Below are positions 34,672 to 43,878 of a stretch of DNA of 64,000 nucleotides, in pieces. The notes beneath the pieces are model-generated. The model saw only the letters and a program-made list of their open reading frames with translations. It searched no databases and was not told where the DNA came from. The DNA is from Candidatus Sedimenticola sp. (ex Thyasira tokunagai) (GTDB lineage: Bacteria; Pseudomonadota; Gammaproteobacteria; Chromatiales; Chromatiaceae): NCBI GenBank assembly GCA_037318855.1, contig CP134874.1, positions 992,598 to 1,056,597 of the forward strand. The letters are read 5' to 3'. The first letter of the stretch is position 1. Every line of letters begins with the position of its first letter. Position numbers and translations under genes: made by a program.

Positions 34672-36786
34672 TTAAACAATAGTTGGAAAGGTAAGGGTGA
34701 AGCCGACCCCGGAGCCATCTGCCAGATTGTTGGCAGCCACCTTGCCTCCATGGAACTCGCAGATCAGTCGCACCAGATAGAGACCCAGGCCGAGGTGGGG
34801 CTCGGTTCCTTTTTCCGGGCGAAGGGAAACCATGGAATCAAACAGGTTTTGACTCAACTCAGAGGGGAGCAGTGGCCCCTGATTGTGGATCTCCAGTTGG
34901 ATCGCCTTCTGACCCTCTGTAAGTTGCAGTTCGATTGGAGTGTTTGGGCTATGGAAGTCGACCGCATTGCTGATCAGTTTGTCAAGTGCCTGGCTGATCA
35001 GGTCGGGTGCGCCTGTGAGCATTATCGGATGGGAGGGTGAATGGAACAGAAAGTGAGTGCCGGGGAAGGCTTGATGGTAGTTTTCCGATGCTATTTTGAT
35101 CAGGTTGGCCAGATCGAAAAGCTCAGTCTCTGTCTGCTGCATTAGCTGTTCGAGACGGGTGGCTTCACGCATACGGTAGAGGATCAGGCCGAGCCGTTCT
35201 GTTCCTTCTCTGGCACGGTCTATGTAGCGTTGCCGTGAGTTCCCACTGCTCTCCACCTCAAGGTTATCAAGAGAGCCTTTAACCACCACCAAGGGAGTAC
35301 GCAACTCATGCGCCAGCCTTGATGCCATCGCTTCCAGATACCGGTTGTACTCCTCAAGGCGATGGAAAACGTTGGAGAAGCTGCGCTCCAGATCGCCGAT
35401 CTCATCCTGTGAGGGGACTCCCTTCATAGTTCCAAGTATGCGGCCGTCTGGACTTACCGCTTCTTCCACCCGGTTGCGCAGGCGATGTATGCGGCCGGTC
35501 AACAGACTGGCAAAACCCAGCAGCGCCAGGCCGGTAAAGAGAAAAAAGGTGAGGGTGACGGCGAATAGTCGTTCAAGCGCCTCGTTTTGTAGACTCAATA
35601 TCTGATTGGTAGTCTGCTCCACCAACACTGTGCCGATGATTCCGTCAGGTGAGTGGATCGGCCAGGCGGCTGAGAGGACAACCGCCCGGCCATCGGCGGT
35701 TGAGCGGCGGCGTGCCTTCGCTTCCCCGGTCAGTGCCTGAGTTATTTCAGGGCCCTGTAGGCGGGAGCGACCACTGAACTCATCCTCAAATTGGTCAGTT
35801 GGCTGTACCAATATCAGTTGGAACAGCAGATGTAACAGGTTGCCGGGGATGGAGTTGGGTGTTGTCTCGTTAGTGGGCTGGTCCGGGGTTTTCAGCTGTC
35901 CACGTTGAGCAAGCACCCGTCGGTTGCGGTCGAGCACCCAGATGCGGGCATTTTCATGTTCCAGACCACCAATCAGCTGTTCAATCACCGGATTGGGACG
36001 AACCAGTTGTCCCAATGTGGCCAGTGTAGTCATGGGCGCTGTAGCAGTCTGTTGTACCAGGGCTCGGCTGATCGGATCATCGACATCGGCGATGCTGAAC
36101 GCAAGGCGGTCGCCTATCAGGTAGCGGGGTATTCTCAGCTCCAGGGTATAGCCCTCTCGGGACTCCTGCCACTCACCCTGGATACGCACCTCTGTGACTA
36201 CAGGGTAGACTGCCCGACGGTTTTCGGGCATCTGTTCGGCATTGACCCACCCTGGTGAGGTGGTGGTGATGCGGTAGCGCTTCAGCTCCCCTTCAGGAGA
36301 TTCCATGGCAAGCTCAACGTGATCACTATGGTCCATCCGCCGTTCCCCCGGGCGCTGATAGATAAGTCGATCATCACGTACTTGCAACAGCAGATAGATA
36401 TAGCCTCCCTGCTCTCCCATCAGGCTTTCAAATACCACCTCCCCCTGCTCCGGGTGGGATCTGATATTGCGCAGATGGCCTTGCCAGTCGTCAGTGTAGC
36501 CGTCAAGCTGGATGTCAGCGTTAAGGGGGTTAACGTAAAGGTGGGTGTCCGTTTTTTCAGATTCCTGGTCACCGGCGGCGGAGATAAACATCTCCTCGTG
36601 GTTGTGCAGAATTGCAGCCACCGCCTGAGCGGTTCCCAGCAGCATCGTCTCCTGACTGCGGCGCAGGAATATCTCGGTCTCCTGGATGTAGCGGTAGCCG
36701 GCCCAGGGGATCACCAGCAGGGTGAGGGAGACCAACGCCAGCTTGAAGCGGATGCTGTGAAAAAAGGGACGCCGGTATTCCTGCAT
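34672..36786 (-). CDS. pdsS: Proteobacterial dedicated sortase system histidine kinase
   Basis: The 704-residue kinase has an N-terminal helix (about residues 11-27), a large periplasmic domain, a second helix (about 405-425), HAMP (425-480), HisKA (about 487-550) and HATPase (560-700). The periplasmic part includes a carbohydrate-binding-like segment, NADIQLDGYTDDWQGHL to DHSDHVELAM. The HisKA H-box is RLAHELRTPL with His493; the HATPase has DKLISNAVDF and EPHLGLGLYLVRLI. Architecture and length match the kinase of the PDS system as I know that family. The response regulator gene is 6.3 kb away on the same strand, and the sortase genes about 22 kb away. Copies of the 237-bp MITE stand at both ends of the gene. 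Confidence 0.8.
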   Translation of the reverse strand: MQEYRRPFFHSIRFKLALVSLTLLVIPWAGYRYIQETEIFLRRSQETMLLGTAQAVAAILHNHEEMFISAAGDQESEKTDTHLYVNPLNADIQLDGYTDDWQGHLRNIRSHPEQGEVVFESLMGEQGGYIYLLLQVRDDRLIYQRPGERRMDHSDHVELAMESPEGELKRYRITTTSPGWVNAEQMPENRRAVYPVVTEVRIQGEWQESREGYTLELRIPRYLIGDRLAFSIADVDDPISRALVQQTATAPMTTLATLGQLVRPNPVIEQLIGGLEHENARIWVLDRNRRVLAQRGQLKTPDQPTNETTPNSIPGNLLHLLFQLILVQPTDQFEDEFSGRSRLQGPEITQALTGEAKARRRSTADGRAVVLSAAWPIHSPDGIIGTVLVEQTTNQILSLQNEALERLFAVTLTFFLFTGLALLGFASLLTGRIHRLRNRVEEAVSPDGRILGTMKGVPSQDEIGDLERSFSNVFHRLEEYNRYLEAMASRLAHELRTPLVVVKGSLDNLEVESSGNSRQRYIDRAREGTERLGLILYRMREATRLEQLMQQTETELFDLANLIKIASENYHQAFPGTHFLFHSPSHPIMLTGAPDLISQALDKLISNAVDFHSPNTPIELQLTEGQKAIQLEIHNQGPLLPSELSQNLFDSMVSLRPEKGTEPHLGLGLYLVRLICEFHGGKVAANNLADGSGVGFTLTFPTIV

Positions 36787-36865
36787 GATTTCTCAGTGGT
36801 GGTCGGATGATCGGTGGTCGGCTGTTTTTGAGGTGCTGTAATCGTAACGGTTCTGTATGAATAAT

Positions 36866-37101
36866 CCTAGAATCCTCAGTTGGACAGGGTGGAGAGTGCA
36901 CTTGCGGTGGTGCAGTACAAGGCACAACGACGCGGAATAGTTGTTCTATTCCAAGGAGTTGTAACGCCGTAATGCGCCGCTGCAAGTGTGCTATCCACCC
37001 TGTAGCGTAATTCACCCGGAGAGTGAATAGGCAATTGCAGGCAATGCAGTTAAAATAAATACGTTGCCCGTAGAATGGAGCGGTCAACTGAGGGTTCTAG
37101 G
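36866..37101 (-). mobile_element. CCTAGAATCC-ended MITE, copy 3 (236 bp)
   Basis: This copy has the same inverted ends as copies 1 and 2, in reverse orientation. ATAAT flanks both sides exactly (36861-36865 and 37102-37106), a 5-bp target duplication. With copies 1 and 2 it brackets the PDS kinase gene in inverted orientation. It lies between that gene and the divergent TPR/barrel gene, so it separates or alters their promoters. Confidence 0.87.
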
Positions 37102-37216
37102 ATAATCCAGCAAGTGCCGGTTGGAGGCAAATCAACGCTTCACTAATGGCTCAATTCTATTTAGCATTGTGTGATCTGTGTACCCTTTGATGTGGACAGC
37201 TGTAGAGGTATAGACA

Positions 37217-38494
37217 ATGGACACTATCCCACTTCGATTACACCTACGCCTGCCGGCCCTTCTGTCGGTGTTTCTCTGCTGCCTCTTTTCCACTCAGGTC
37301 GTCGCCGAGCAGCCGGCCGTGTCTGAGGGTAGTCGGCTGTTGAACGCGGGTGAGCCGGAACAGGCATACGACCTCTTGTGGGATGCGGTGATGTCCGATC
37401 CCGACAATATCAAAGCCAACTATCTTCTCGGCAGGGCGGCAATGGCGCTGAAGCTGTATGAGAATGCGGTGGCCGCCTATGAACGGATTCTGACCGCTGA
37501 TCCCAACCAACTTCAAGCGCGACTGAATCTGGGGATTGCCAACTACGCACTGGGTTCATACACGGCTGCTAAATATGAGCTTGAGCTACTACTGTCGGTG
37601 GATCCACCCCAGGGTATTCGGCACAAGGCGCAACGCTACCTGGAGCGGATTGAGGGGCGAAAAGGTGAAAGTCGACTACGTGCACGTCTCTCCGTCGGTT
37701 TGGTATACAACACCAATGTTGGCACTACGGCGACGGCCCGGGACGATTGGGGGGCAATGGTCAGCCTCGGCCTGAAGCATGACTGGGATGCAGGTTCCCG
37801 AGGTGGCTTTTTGTGGGGTACCACAGGTGTATTGCACAACGTCATTCATCAGGATGTCAGTGCCTATGATCTCAACTACCTCTCTCTGGAGACCGGCCCC
37901 GGTTATCTGCAGGCGCGGGAATATCACCTGATGTTTCCCCTTGCGTACGACACCACCCGCTACGACTCCAACGAGTACAGCAGCAGTTACGGTATTAAGC
38001 CCCGAGTTACCTTTTTTCACTCCCCCAACCTCTCCACCCAGCTCTCCGCCGCTTGGCAGTACCAGAATTTTAGCGACCAGGATGCACGTGACGGCAGCTA
38101 TGCCGGCTTGAGTGTCATGCCGAGAATCTTTTGGGGTAATGAACGTTACATGCTGCAGTGGCGTGCCGGCTATGAGTGGAAAAATGCGCGAGACAATATC
38201 AACGCCTATAGTGGACTCGCCACCCGGCTGCTGCTGCGCGTCGGCGCTGAGCGATCAATGCAGGGGCGCTTCTCCCTGGAGTACCGGCATCCTGTATACG
38301 ACGAGATCAATCCGTCGGATAGCGAAGTGAGGAAGGATGACTATTTTAAGGCAGCGGCCAAGTTCTATCTGCCCGCGCCATGGCGTGATACCAGAACGGT
38401 TGTGGGATTTGACTACAAACGCAACAACTCGAATATCAGCACCTTTGACTACAGCCGAAAACGGCTGATGGTCAATTTTGAGAAGGAGTTTTAA
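37217..38494 (+). CDS. TPR protein with C-terminal outer-membrane beta-barrel
   Basis: The 425-residue protein has a signal peptide (about 1-30, ending VVA), a TPR region (about 35-140), and a C-terminal region of alternating aromatic strands ending in Phe (VNFEKEF), typical of outer-membrane barrels. TPR signatures include NYLLGRAAMALKLYENAVAAYERILTADPN and ARLNLGIANYALGSYTAAKYELELLL. TPR plus barrel is the layout of SLAM-like surface-lipoprotein modifiers and of some exopolysaccharide exporters, but the match is only architectural. It leads a three-gene operon: FecR-domain gene two bases downstream, then the CHASE2 cyclase. Confidence 0.75.
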   Translation: MDTIPLRLHLRLPALLSVFLCCLFSTQVVAEQPAVSEGSRLLNAGEPEQAYDLLWDAVMSDPDNIKANYLLGRAAMALKLYENAVAAYERILTADPNQLQARLNLGIANYALGSYTAAKYELELLLSVDPPQGIRHKAQRYLERIEGRKGESRLRARLSVGLVYNTNVGTTATARDDWGAMVSLGLKHDWDAGSRGGFLWGTTGVLHNVIHQDVSAYDLNYLSLETGPGYLQAREYHLMFPLAYDTTRYDSNEYSSSYGIKPRVTFFHSPNLSTQLSAAWQYQNFSDQDARDGSYAGLSVMPRIFWGNERYMLQWRAGYEWKNARDNINAYSGLATRLLLRVGAERSMQGRFSLEYRHPVYDEINPSDSEVRKDDYFKAAAKFYLPAPWRDTRTVVGFDYKRNNSNISTFDYSRKRLMVNFEKEF

Positions 38495-38496
38495 TC

Positions 38497-39333
38497 ATGT
38501 ATCGGTCTGCATCCAGGATTATCTCAGCGATCTCTCTTCTCCTGCTTCTTACATTGATGTTTCCGCTCTCACTTCACGCGGCCTCCGCTATCGGCCGGGT
38601 GGCGGTACTTCAGGGTGAGGCCCGCTCTATTTTTACCGATGGCACCGCCCGTTCACTGCAGCTGCGATCAGAAGTGTTTATGAACGATAGCATCACCACT
38701 GGTGAGAAGAGTCGATTGCAGATCATCTTCAGCGATAAAACGACCCTCACTCTCGGCCCGTCCAGCACCATTGTGATCGATAAATATGTCTATCAGGCGG
38801 ATAAGAGTGCAGGTGAATTTGCCGCCACCGCCACCAAGGGCTTTTTCCGCATGATCACCGGCAATATCTCCCGTTTCTTCCCCGATAAGGTGAAGGTGAA
38901 AACACCGGCGGCGACTATTGGTATCCGCGGCTGTCTGCTGGCCTGGTCGGTTGGGACGGGGGAACAGCCGCTTGCGCTGCTCTATCTTGGCGGTCTCCAG
39001 GGCCTGGAACGTGGTATCTATGCTGAAAATGGTGCAGGGATGAGTGAGCTGTTCGATCCTGAGCACGGCGTCAGGGTGCCCACTCCAGGCAGCCCCCCGT
39101 CATTACCGACGCGCTGGTCTGAGGATCAGATGAGGGCTTTGTTGGGGCCGACGGTGCTTCATCTTCCGCCCAGTGGCACATCGCAGGGGCCTTCAGATGA
39201 ACCGGATTTTACGTTCGAGGCCGATATCGATGCGCCGGACGAACTCGACTTTGATGTTGACCCGGATGTCGAGCGTGAGGATGGGCGTGCCCGCGGCTCC
39301 GATCAAAGCTTTGGTAATGATTATCTCAACTAG
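38497..39333 (+). CDS. FecR-domain periplasmic/outer-membrane protein
   Basis: The 278-residue protein has a signal peptide (about 1-28) and a FecR domain (about 30-150). The domain contains VAVLQGEARSIFTDG, EVFMNDSITTGEKSRLQIIFSDKTTLTLGPSSTIVIDKYVY and TPAATIGIRG. The remaining C-terminus is acidic and low-complexity (DFTFEADIDAPDELDFDVDPDVERED). No sigma-factor gene is adjacent, so this is not the classical FecIR arrangement. FecR proteins next to CHASE2 cyclases and barrel proteins are a recurrent set whose joint role is undefined. Confidence 0.85.
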   Translation: MYRSASRIISAISLLLLLTLMFPLSLHAASAIGRVAVLQGEARSIFTDGTARSLQLRSEVFMNDSITTGEKSRLQIIFSDKTTLTLGPSSTIVIDKYVYQADKSAGEFAATATKGFFRMITGNISRFFPDKVKVKTPAATIGIRGCLLAWSVGTGEQPLALLYLGGLQGLERGIYAENGAGMSELFDPEHGVRVPTPGSPPSLPTRWSEDQMRALLGPTVLHLPPSGTSQGPSDEPDFTFEADIDAPDELDFDVDPDVEREDGRARGSDQSFGNDYLN

Positions 39334-39400
39334 TGATCTCCGGCCGGCAGCCCTGGGTTTCTCCAGAGATTCCGGGTAAGTTGCCAAGAGGGGACGATTG

Positions 39401-41584
39401 GTGATTTCAAAGATTGAGCGGCACAACATAGCCAGACTGGTGGGTATATTCGCCCTGCTACTGCTGTTCCTTCTGAGTTTCCTTGATCCTCTGTTTGTTC
39501 AGACGGTGAGACTCAAGACCAACGACCTCTTTCTCAAGCAGCACCTCAGTGAACAGGTTGAGACCCCTATCATCATCGTTGATATCGACGACCGAAGTCT
39601 GGGAGAGCTTGGCCAGTGGCCCTGGCCCCGCATACGTCTGGCAGAGATGATTGCTCATATCAGCAAGGGAGGCCCGAAAGCAATCGGGCTCGATATTGTC
39701 TTTGCAGAGGCAGATGGTTCTTCTCCCCGGCAGGTGGCGGCCGTCCTCGGTCCCGCCCGTCTTACTGAGCGTTGCCTGGCGGACCTAATCACTTTGCCGG
39801 ATCATGATCAGCTGTTTCAGGAAGCACTGGCAGGGGTGCCGGTGATCCTGGGTTTTCCATTCGGCTTTGATGGTAGTGATGTTCCCGGAAAATTGAGTTG
39901 CAGCCCGAGTCAGGCGGCCGTTATCGGCACACCGCCGGGGGAGTGGCTCTTTTCAGCAACATCCGCCGTGGAGAACCTTCAGCTCCTTCAGAAGGCCGCT
40001 GCAGGCAGCGGCTTTTTTAACGTACTTCCCGATGTCGATGGGGTGGTGCGCCGCCTACCGTTAATCCTCAGTCACGGGGATCAACTCTACAATTCTCTGG
40101 TTCTCGAGATGATCAGAGTGGGGGAGGGCGGCGCGATGATTCAGGTTCGAGCCACCGACAACGGTATGGAGTCGGTAAGGGTGGCGGAACATGCGATACC
40201 GACCGATGCCAATGGACAGATGCTGGTCCGCTATAACAGTCCTGAGAGGCCTTTTCGACGGGTCTCAGCAGTGGATGTGGTGACGGCCGGGGTTGATCCT
40301 GTGATCTTTCGGGGAGCTTACGTACTTATCGGCACTTCGGCCAAGGGCATTCAGGATTTTGTTGCCACGCCGGTCTCCGGTCACTATCCCGGGGTGGGGG
40401 TTCATGCCAACGCCGTTAATACAATTCTTTCAGATGAATTCCTGCAGCAGCCGGACTGGGCAAAAGGGGGGGAACTGATCTATCTGGTGTTGATGAGCTC
40501 GGTTCTTATTGCTCTGATCCCTGCTATAGGTGCGGTAAAAAGCGGACTACTGTTTATTATTACCACCACCTTGGTGAGCTATTTCTCATACTGGTTGTTC
40601 AATCGTTACGGCCTCTTTTTTGACCCCGTCTACCCTCTGCTCTTCTCTATTCTGATCTTCTTTGTGCTCACCTTTGTTAACTATATTCTTGAGGAAGGTG
40701 AGCGGCGTAACACGCGGAATGCCTTCTCCAAGTTTCTCTCCCCCGTGCTGGTCAATGAACTGCTGAAGTCACCGGAGGGTTTGACTCTCTCTGGCGAGGA
40801 GCGTGAGGTCACCGCGCTTTTCTCCGATATCCGCAGATTCACCTCCATCTCCGAGGATCTTCAACCCCAGGAGGTGTGTACCTTCCTCAACCAGTACTTC
40901 AGCGTCATGGCGCAAATTTTAATGGATCACCGGGCGACAGTGGATAAATTTATTGGTGATGCCGTCTATGCTTTCTGGAACGCGCCGTTAAGTGACGAAT
41001 ACCATACCCGTAATGCCATGGTTGCCGCTCTTAAGATGCGAGAGGGGCTGGAGAAGCTCAACGGTCAATGGAAGGTGGGGACACTGCCACAAGTGAAGGC
41101 GGGTATAGGCATCCACACCGGCTTGGCACAGGTGGGTAATATCGGTTCTGAAAATCATCTCAGCTATACCGCGATCGGTGATACAGTCAATCTGACATCG
41201 AGGTTGGAGAGTATTTCCAAGGTTTACGATGTAGTGATTATTGTCAGCGATGAGGCTATGCATGCCTGCCGCGATGACCGGTTTGCTTTCCGTAAGCTTG
41301 ACTTGATCAAGGTTGTGGGCCGGGAACAGCCGGTGCTTATTCATGAGTTGCTGGGTGAAAAGAGCCTTCTGTCCCAGACTCGTTTAGATGAGCTGGCCGG
41401 CTATCATTCTGCCCTTGATCACTATTTTGCCGCTGAATTCAGCGCTGCATTGGCACTTTTTAGGCAGCTCTCTGACAAGAGATATACCAAACTGCATCAA
41501 CTGTTCATTGATCGTTGCCTGCACTACATCGATCATCCTCCGGTCGAGGGCTGGGACGGAATCAGCCGTTACACATCAAAGTAA
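39401..41584 (+). CDS. CHASE2-domain class III adenylate cyclase
   Basis: The start is GTG 39401, eight bases after GGGG; a TTG at 39398 is the alternative. The 727-residue enzyme has an N-terminal helix (about 12-28), a periplasmic CHASE2 domain (about 40-355), three helices (about 360-430), and a class III cyclase domain (about 465-640). Metal-binding Asp residues are visible in ALFSDIRRFTS and KFIGDAVYAFW. The Lys of VDKFIGD and the Asp of AIGDTVNLTSRLE are the adenine-selecting pair, so the product is predicted to be cAMP. It ends the TPR/barrel-FecR operon and converges on the cNMP-binding HD-GYP gene. Confidence 0.92.
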   Translation: MISKIERHNIARLVGIFALLLLFLLSFLDPLFVQTVRLKTNDLFLKQHLSEQVETPIIIVDIDDRSLGELGQWPWPRIRLAEMIAHISKGGPKAIGLDIVFAEADGSSPRQVAAVLGPARLTERCLADLITLPDHDQLFQEALAGVPVILGFPFGFDGSDVPGKLSCSPSQAAVIGTPPGEWLFSATSAVENLQLLQKAAAGSGFFNVLPDVDGVVRRLPLILSHGDQLYNSLVLEMIRVGEGGAMIQVRATDNGMESVRVAEHAIPTDANGQMLVRYNSPERPFRRVSAVDVVTAGVDPVIFRGAYVLIGTSAKGIQDFVATPVSGHYPGVGVHANAVNTILSDEFLQQPDWAKGGELIYLVLMSSVLIALIPAIGAVKSGLLFIITTTLVSYFSYWLFNRYGLFFDPVYPLLFSILIFFVLTFVNYILEEGERRNTRNAFSKFLSPVLVNELLKSPEGLTLSGEEREVTALFSDIRRFTSISEDLQPQEVCTFLNQYFSVMAQILMDHRATVDKFIGDAVYAFWNAPLSDEYHTRNAMVAALKMREGLEKLNGQWKVGTLPQVKAGIGIHTGLAQVGNIGSENHLSYTAIGDTVNLTSRLESISKVYDVVIIVSDEAMHACRDDRFAFRKLDLIKVVGREQPVLIHELLGEKSLLSQTRLDELAGYHSALDHYFAAEFSAALALFRQLSDKRYTKLHQLFIDRCLHYIDHPPVEGWDGISRYTSK

Positions 41585-41595
41585 TTATCTTAAGT

Positions 41596-41854
41596 GGCGC
41601 TGTACTATCTTACTGTTCCACGCCTATGGTGCTCTGACTGCAGCTGATTCCGGGCAACGGTATAAATCCGGCGTCGTGCCATGTGGTAGAGAATGTGCAG
41701 CGTTCATCGCGGCGAGGGCGCCGCTCCCACAAGGGGGCACGGTCTTTCTGGATAAGTGCGTGTAGGAGCCCCGCCCTCGGGGCGATAGGGCGGGCACATT
41801 GCTCACTATCTGCGTATGAGTAAACTGCGTGGAACAGTAAGTTAGTGCAGAGCC
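41596..41854. mobile_element. Palindromic MITE-like element with internal REP hairpins
   Basis: Imperfect inverted ends of about 28 bp (41596-41623 and 41827-41854) share a perfect core, TTACTGTTCCACGC. Inside are two GC-rich hairpins: GCGAGGGCGCCGCTCC at about 41712 and GGAGCCCCGCCCTCGGGGCG at 41765-41784. It lies between two convergent signalling genes and may also end transcription. No target duplication could be fixed. Confidence 0.6.
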
Positions 41855-41861
41855 AAGAAAA

Positions 41862-42926
41862 CTAATTTCCAACATACTGACCGTATATCGCCTCAAACTC
41901 CTCGATATGCTCCAGCATCAGGTCGGTGAGTAGAGGATCAAACTGGGTACCCCTCCCTTCACGAATGATTTTGCAGGTCTCCTCCTGAGTAAAGGCAGGT
42001 TTGTAGACGCGCTTACTCAGCAGTGCATCGTAGACATCAGCCAGGGCCATTATTCTGGCTTCCAATGGGATTCTCTCTCCAGCCAGTTTGTCCGGATAGC
42101 CGTTGCCATCATAGCGTTCATGATGGTGCTGTGCGAGGTTTCGGCCCATCTCAAAGGTAGGGAATGCGATTTCGTCGAGTACCTTGGAGAAGATGTCGCC
42201 ACCAATCTTTGAGTGGGTCTGCATCACTGCAAACTCCTCCTTTGACAGCTTTCCTGGTTTTAATAATACCGCATCGGGGACACCCACTTTTCCAATGTCA
42301 TGCATCGGTGCGACGATGTGAATGCTTTCGATGAAGTGTCCACTGACTTGTTCACTGAACTTCTCGTGTGTAGAGAGCTTGGTGGCGAGGAGCCGGCAGT
42401 AGCCCTGAACACGGTGCAGATGGCCTCCGGTCTCATTGTCACGTGATTCGGCCAGACTCGAGAGGGAGAGCAGCAGTGACTTGTACGCTTGGAGAATATA
42501 GTGGTTGGCATTCTCCTCGGTGTTCTTGAGACGCTCAATAAGGGTGCGCAGGATCTGGCGCTCAACCTTTCGATACCTGTTGAGGATCTGGTTGAAGTTC
42601 TCTTTTGAGACCTCCAGGCACTCAGTAGCACAAGTTGCCTTGGCTGTTGCCGAGCGCTGGTCTTCGGTAAGAATTCCCATTTCGCCAAACATCTCTCCAG
42701 GAGAGAGGTGTTTGAGTTCTCGCTCACCCCCTCCCATGTGGCGATGAATGAGAATACTGCCGGAGACCAGGATATAGAGCCCTGTGACGGGATCGCCTTC
42801 ATTGAAGATCACGTCATTTGTCTCGAAAGTGATGCTGGTGAAGAGATCCCTAATCTCACCTATCTCCTCCTCACTCAATGAGGAGAAGAGTGAACTCTGC
42901 TTAATGAGTGTGATCAGCTCGGTCAT
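41862..42926 (-). CDS. Cyclic-nucleotide-binding HD-GYP phosphodiesterase
   Basis: The 354-residue cytosolic protein has an N-terminal cNMP-binding domain (about 1-130). Its phosphate-binding cassette, GEMFGEMGILTEDQRSATA, includes the Arg that contacts the cyclic phosphate. A linker helix (about 135-160) leads to an HD-GYP domain (about 165-350). HD-GYP motifs are MHDIGKVGVPD and HHERYDGNGYP with later ADVYDAL, all intact, so c-di-GMP hydrolysis is predicted. cAMP is the expected regulator of the N-terminal domain, and the adenylate cyclase gene faces it 277 bases away. That makes a cAMP-to-c-di-GMP link plausible. Confidence 0.9.
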   Translation of the reverse strand: MTELITLIKQSSLFSSLSEEEIGEIRDLFTSITFETNDVIFNEGDPVTGLYILVSGSILIHRHMGGGERELKHLSPGEMFGEMGILTEDQRSATAKATCATECLEVSKENFNQILNRYRKVERQILRTLIERLKNTEENANHYILQAYKSLLLSLSSLAESRDNETGGHLHRVQGYCRLLATKLSTHEKFSEQVSGHFIESIHIVAPMHDIGKVGVPDAVLLKPGKLSKEEFAVMQTHSKIGGDIFSKVLDEIAFPTFEMGRNLAQHHHERYDGNGYPDKLAGERIPLEARIMALADVYDALLSKRVYKPAFTQEETCKIIREGRGTQFDPLLTDLMLEHIEEFEAIYGQYVGN

Positions 42927-43063
42927 TTTTCCGCGCCTTCCATGTTGTGGGGTTAAGTTGTAGCACTCCCCAAGATTATAGGTTATTGACTGACTGTGGG
43001 TTGGGTCATCTTTTTCCTTTTATCCACTGAATTGTTGGGTGGCTACCCTGAACTAAGCAAGTA

Positions 43064-43756
43064 TTACTTTAACTTCCAGCGGTAACCCATGCCATAAACG
43101 GTTTCGATGGCATCAAACTCGTTGTCCACCACTTCAAATTTTCTCCGGGTACGCTTGATATGGGTGCTGATGCTGGTGCTGTCCACCAGGATGTTGGCTG
43201 CTTCCATCAACTGGTCACGGCTACGAACATGGCCAGGGTGGTTAGTGAGGGCGTGGACAAACCAGAACTCTGTCACTGTCAGCTCCACGGGTTCCCCCCG
43301 CCACTCCACCTGCAGACGATCCTGATCTAAAAGCAGGGGGCCACAGTGTAGAATACGCTCCTGCACCACCGGCTGCTTCAATGCATCCATACGACGGAAT
43401 AGTGCTGCAATACGGGCTGTGAGGTGAGCCAGACTGATATCCTTGGTCAGGTAGTCGTCGGCTCCCAGTCGTAAGCCGGAAACGGTGTCGAGATCACTAT
43501 CTCTGGCTGTGAGGAAAATGATCGGGAGGGTGGGTGAGAGGGCGCGTAACTCACGGCAGATTTCAAAACCGCCCTCCATGTCGTCACCCAGGCTGATATC
43601 AAGGATAGCAAGGTCGGGTAGTTGTTGGCGGAAGGAAGTGAGTGCCTCCAGACGATCGCCAAAGCCGCGCACCTCGTAGCCCTGACGCACCAGCACGTCG
43701 CTGTAGTTTTCCCGAATGGCGGCTTCATCCTCAACGATGGCTATCTGTCTGCCCAT
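43064..43756 (-). CDS. pdsR: Proteobacterial dedicated sortase system response regulator
   Basis: The start ATG 43756 (MGRQIAIVEDEAA) begins at the receiver domain itself; the upstream extension is not receiver-like. The 230-residue regulator has acidic pocket Glu-Asp-Glu at residues 9-11, phospho-acceptor Asp53 in LAILDISLGDD, a Thr in FLTARD, and Lys in LTKDIS. The winged-helix domain (about 125-228) ends with AIETVYGMGYRWKLK. The GDDMEGGFEICRELRAL insertion after the Asp is typical of the sortase-system regulators as I recall them. The kinase gene lies 6.3 kb away. It diverges from the MoxR-led operon, which it might regulate (inference). Confidence 0.75.
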   Translation of the reverse strand: MGRQIAIVEDEAAIRENYSDVLVRQGYEVRGFGDRLEALTSFRQQLPDLAILDISLGDDMEGGFEICRELRALSPTLPIIFLTARDSDLDTVSGLRLGADDYLTKDISLAHLTARIAALFRRMDALKQPVVQERILHCGPLLLDQDRLQVEWRGEPVELTVTEFWFVHALTNHPGHVRSRDQLMEAANILVDSTSISTHIKRTRRKFEVVDNEFDAIETVYGMGYRWKLK

Positions 43757-43878
43757 GGTGACTACTCTATAAAGCCCAGGCCTCGGAGTAAACAGCAGGT
43801 ACAATTGAACTTCATAAGCAGTCGGTGGACTAACAGGTGTTTCTTTTTAATTGTGCTGCAAAATCCAGTAACACGATA

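Noticed and set aside
34477-35040. Open frames running through the 237-bp MITEs (also at 36569-37087 and 61890-62147)
   Set aside because: The shared stretch (for example LQLLGIEQLF...CTAPPQVHSPPCPTEDSR) exists because the copies are similar DNA. The frames extend into unrelated flanks and overlap real genes on the other strand.
38497-39333. Classical FecI-FecR iron signalling
   Set aside because: No ECF sigma factor or TonB receptor gene is nearby, and the protein has a signal peptide rather than the anti-sigma helix arrangement.
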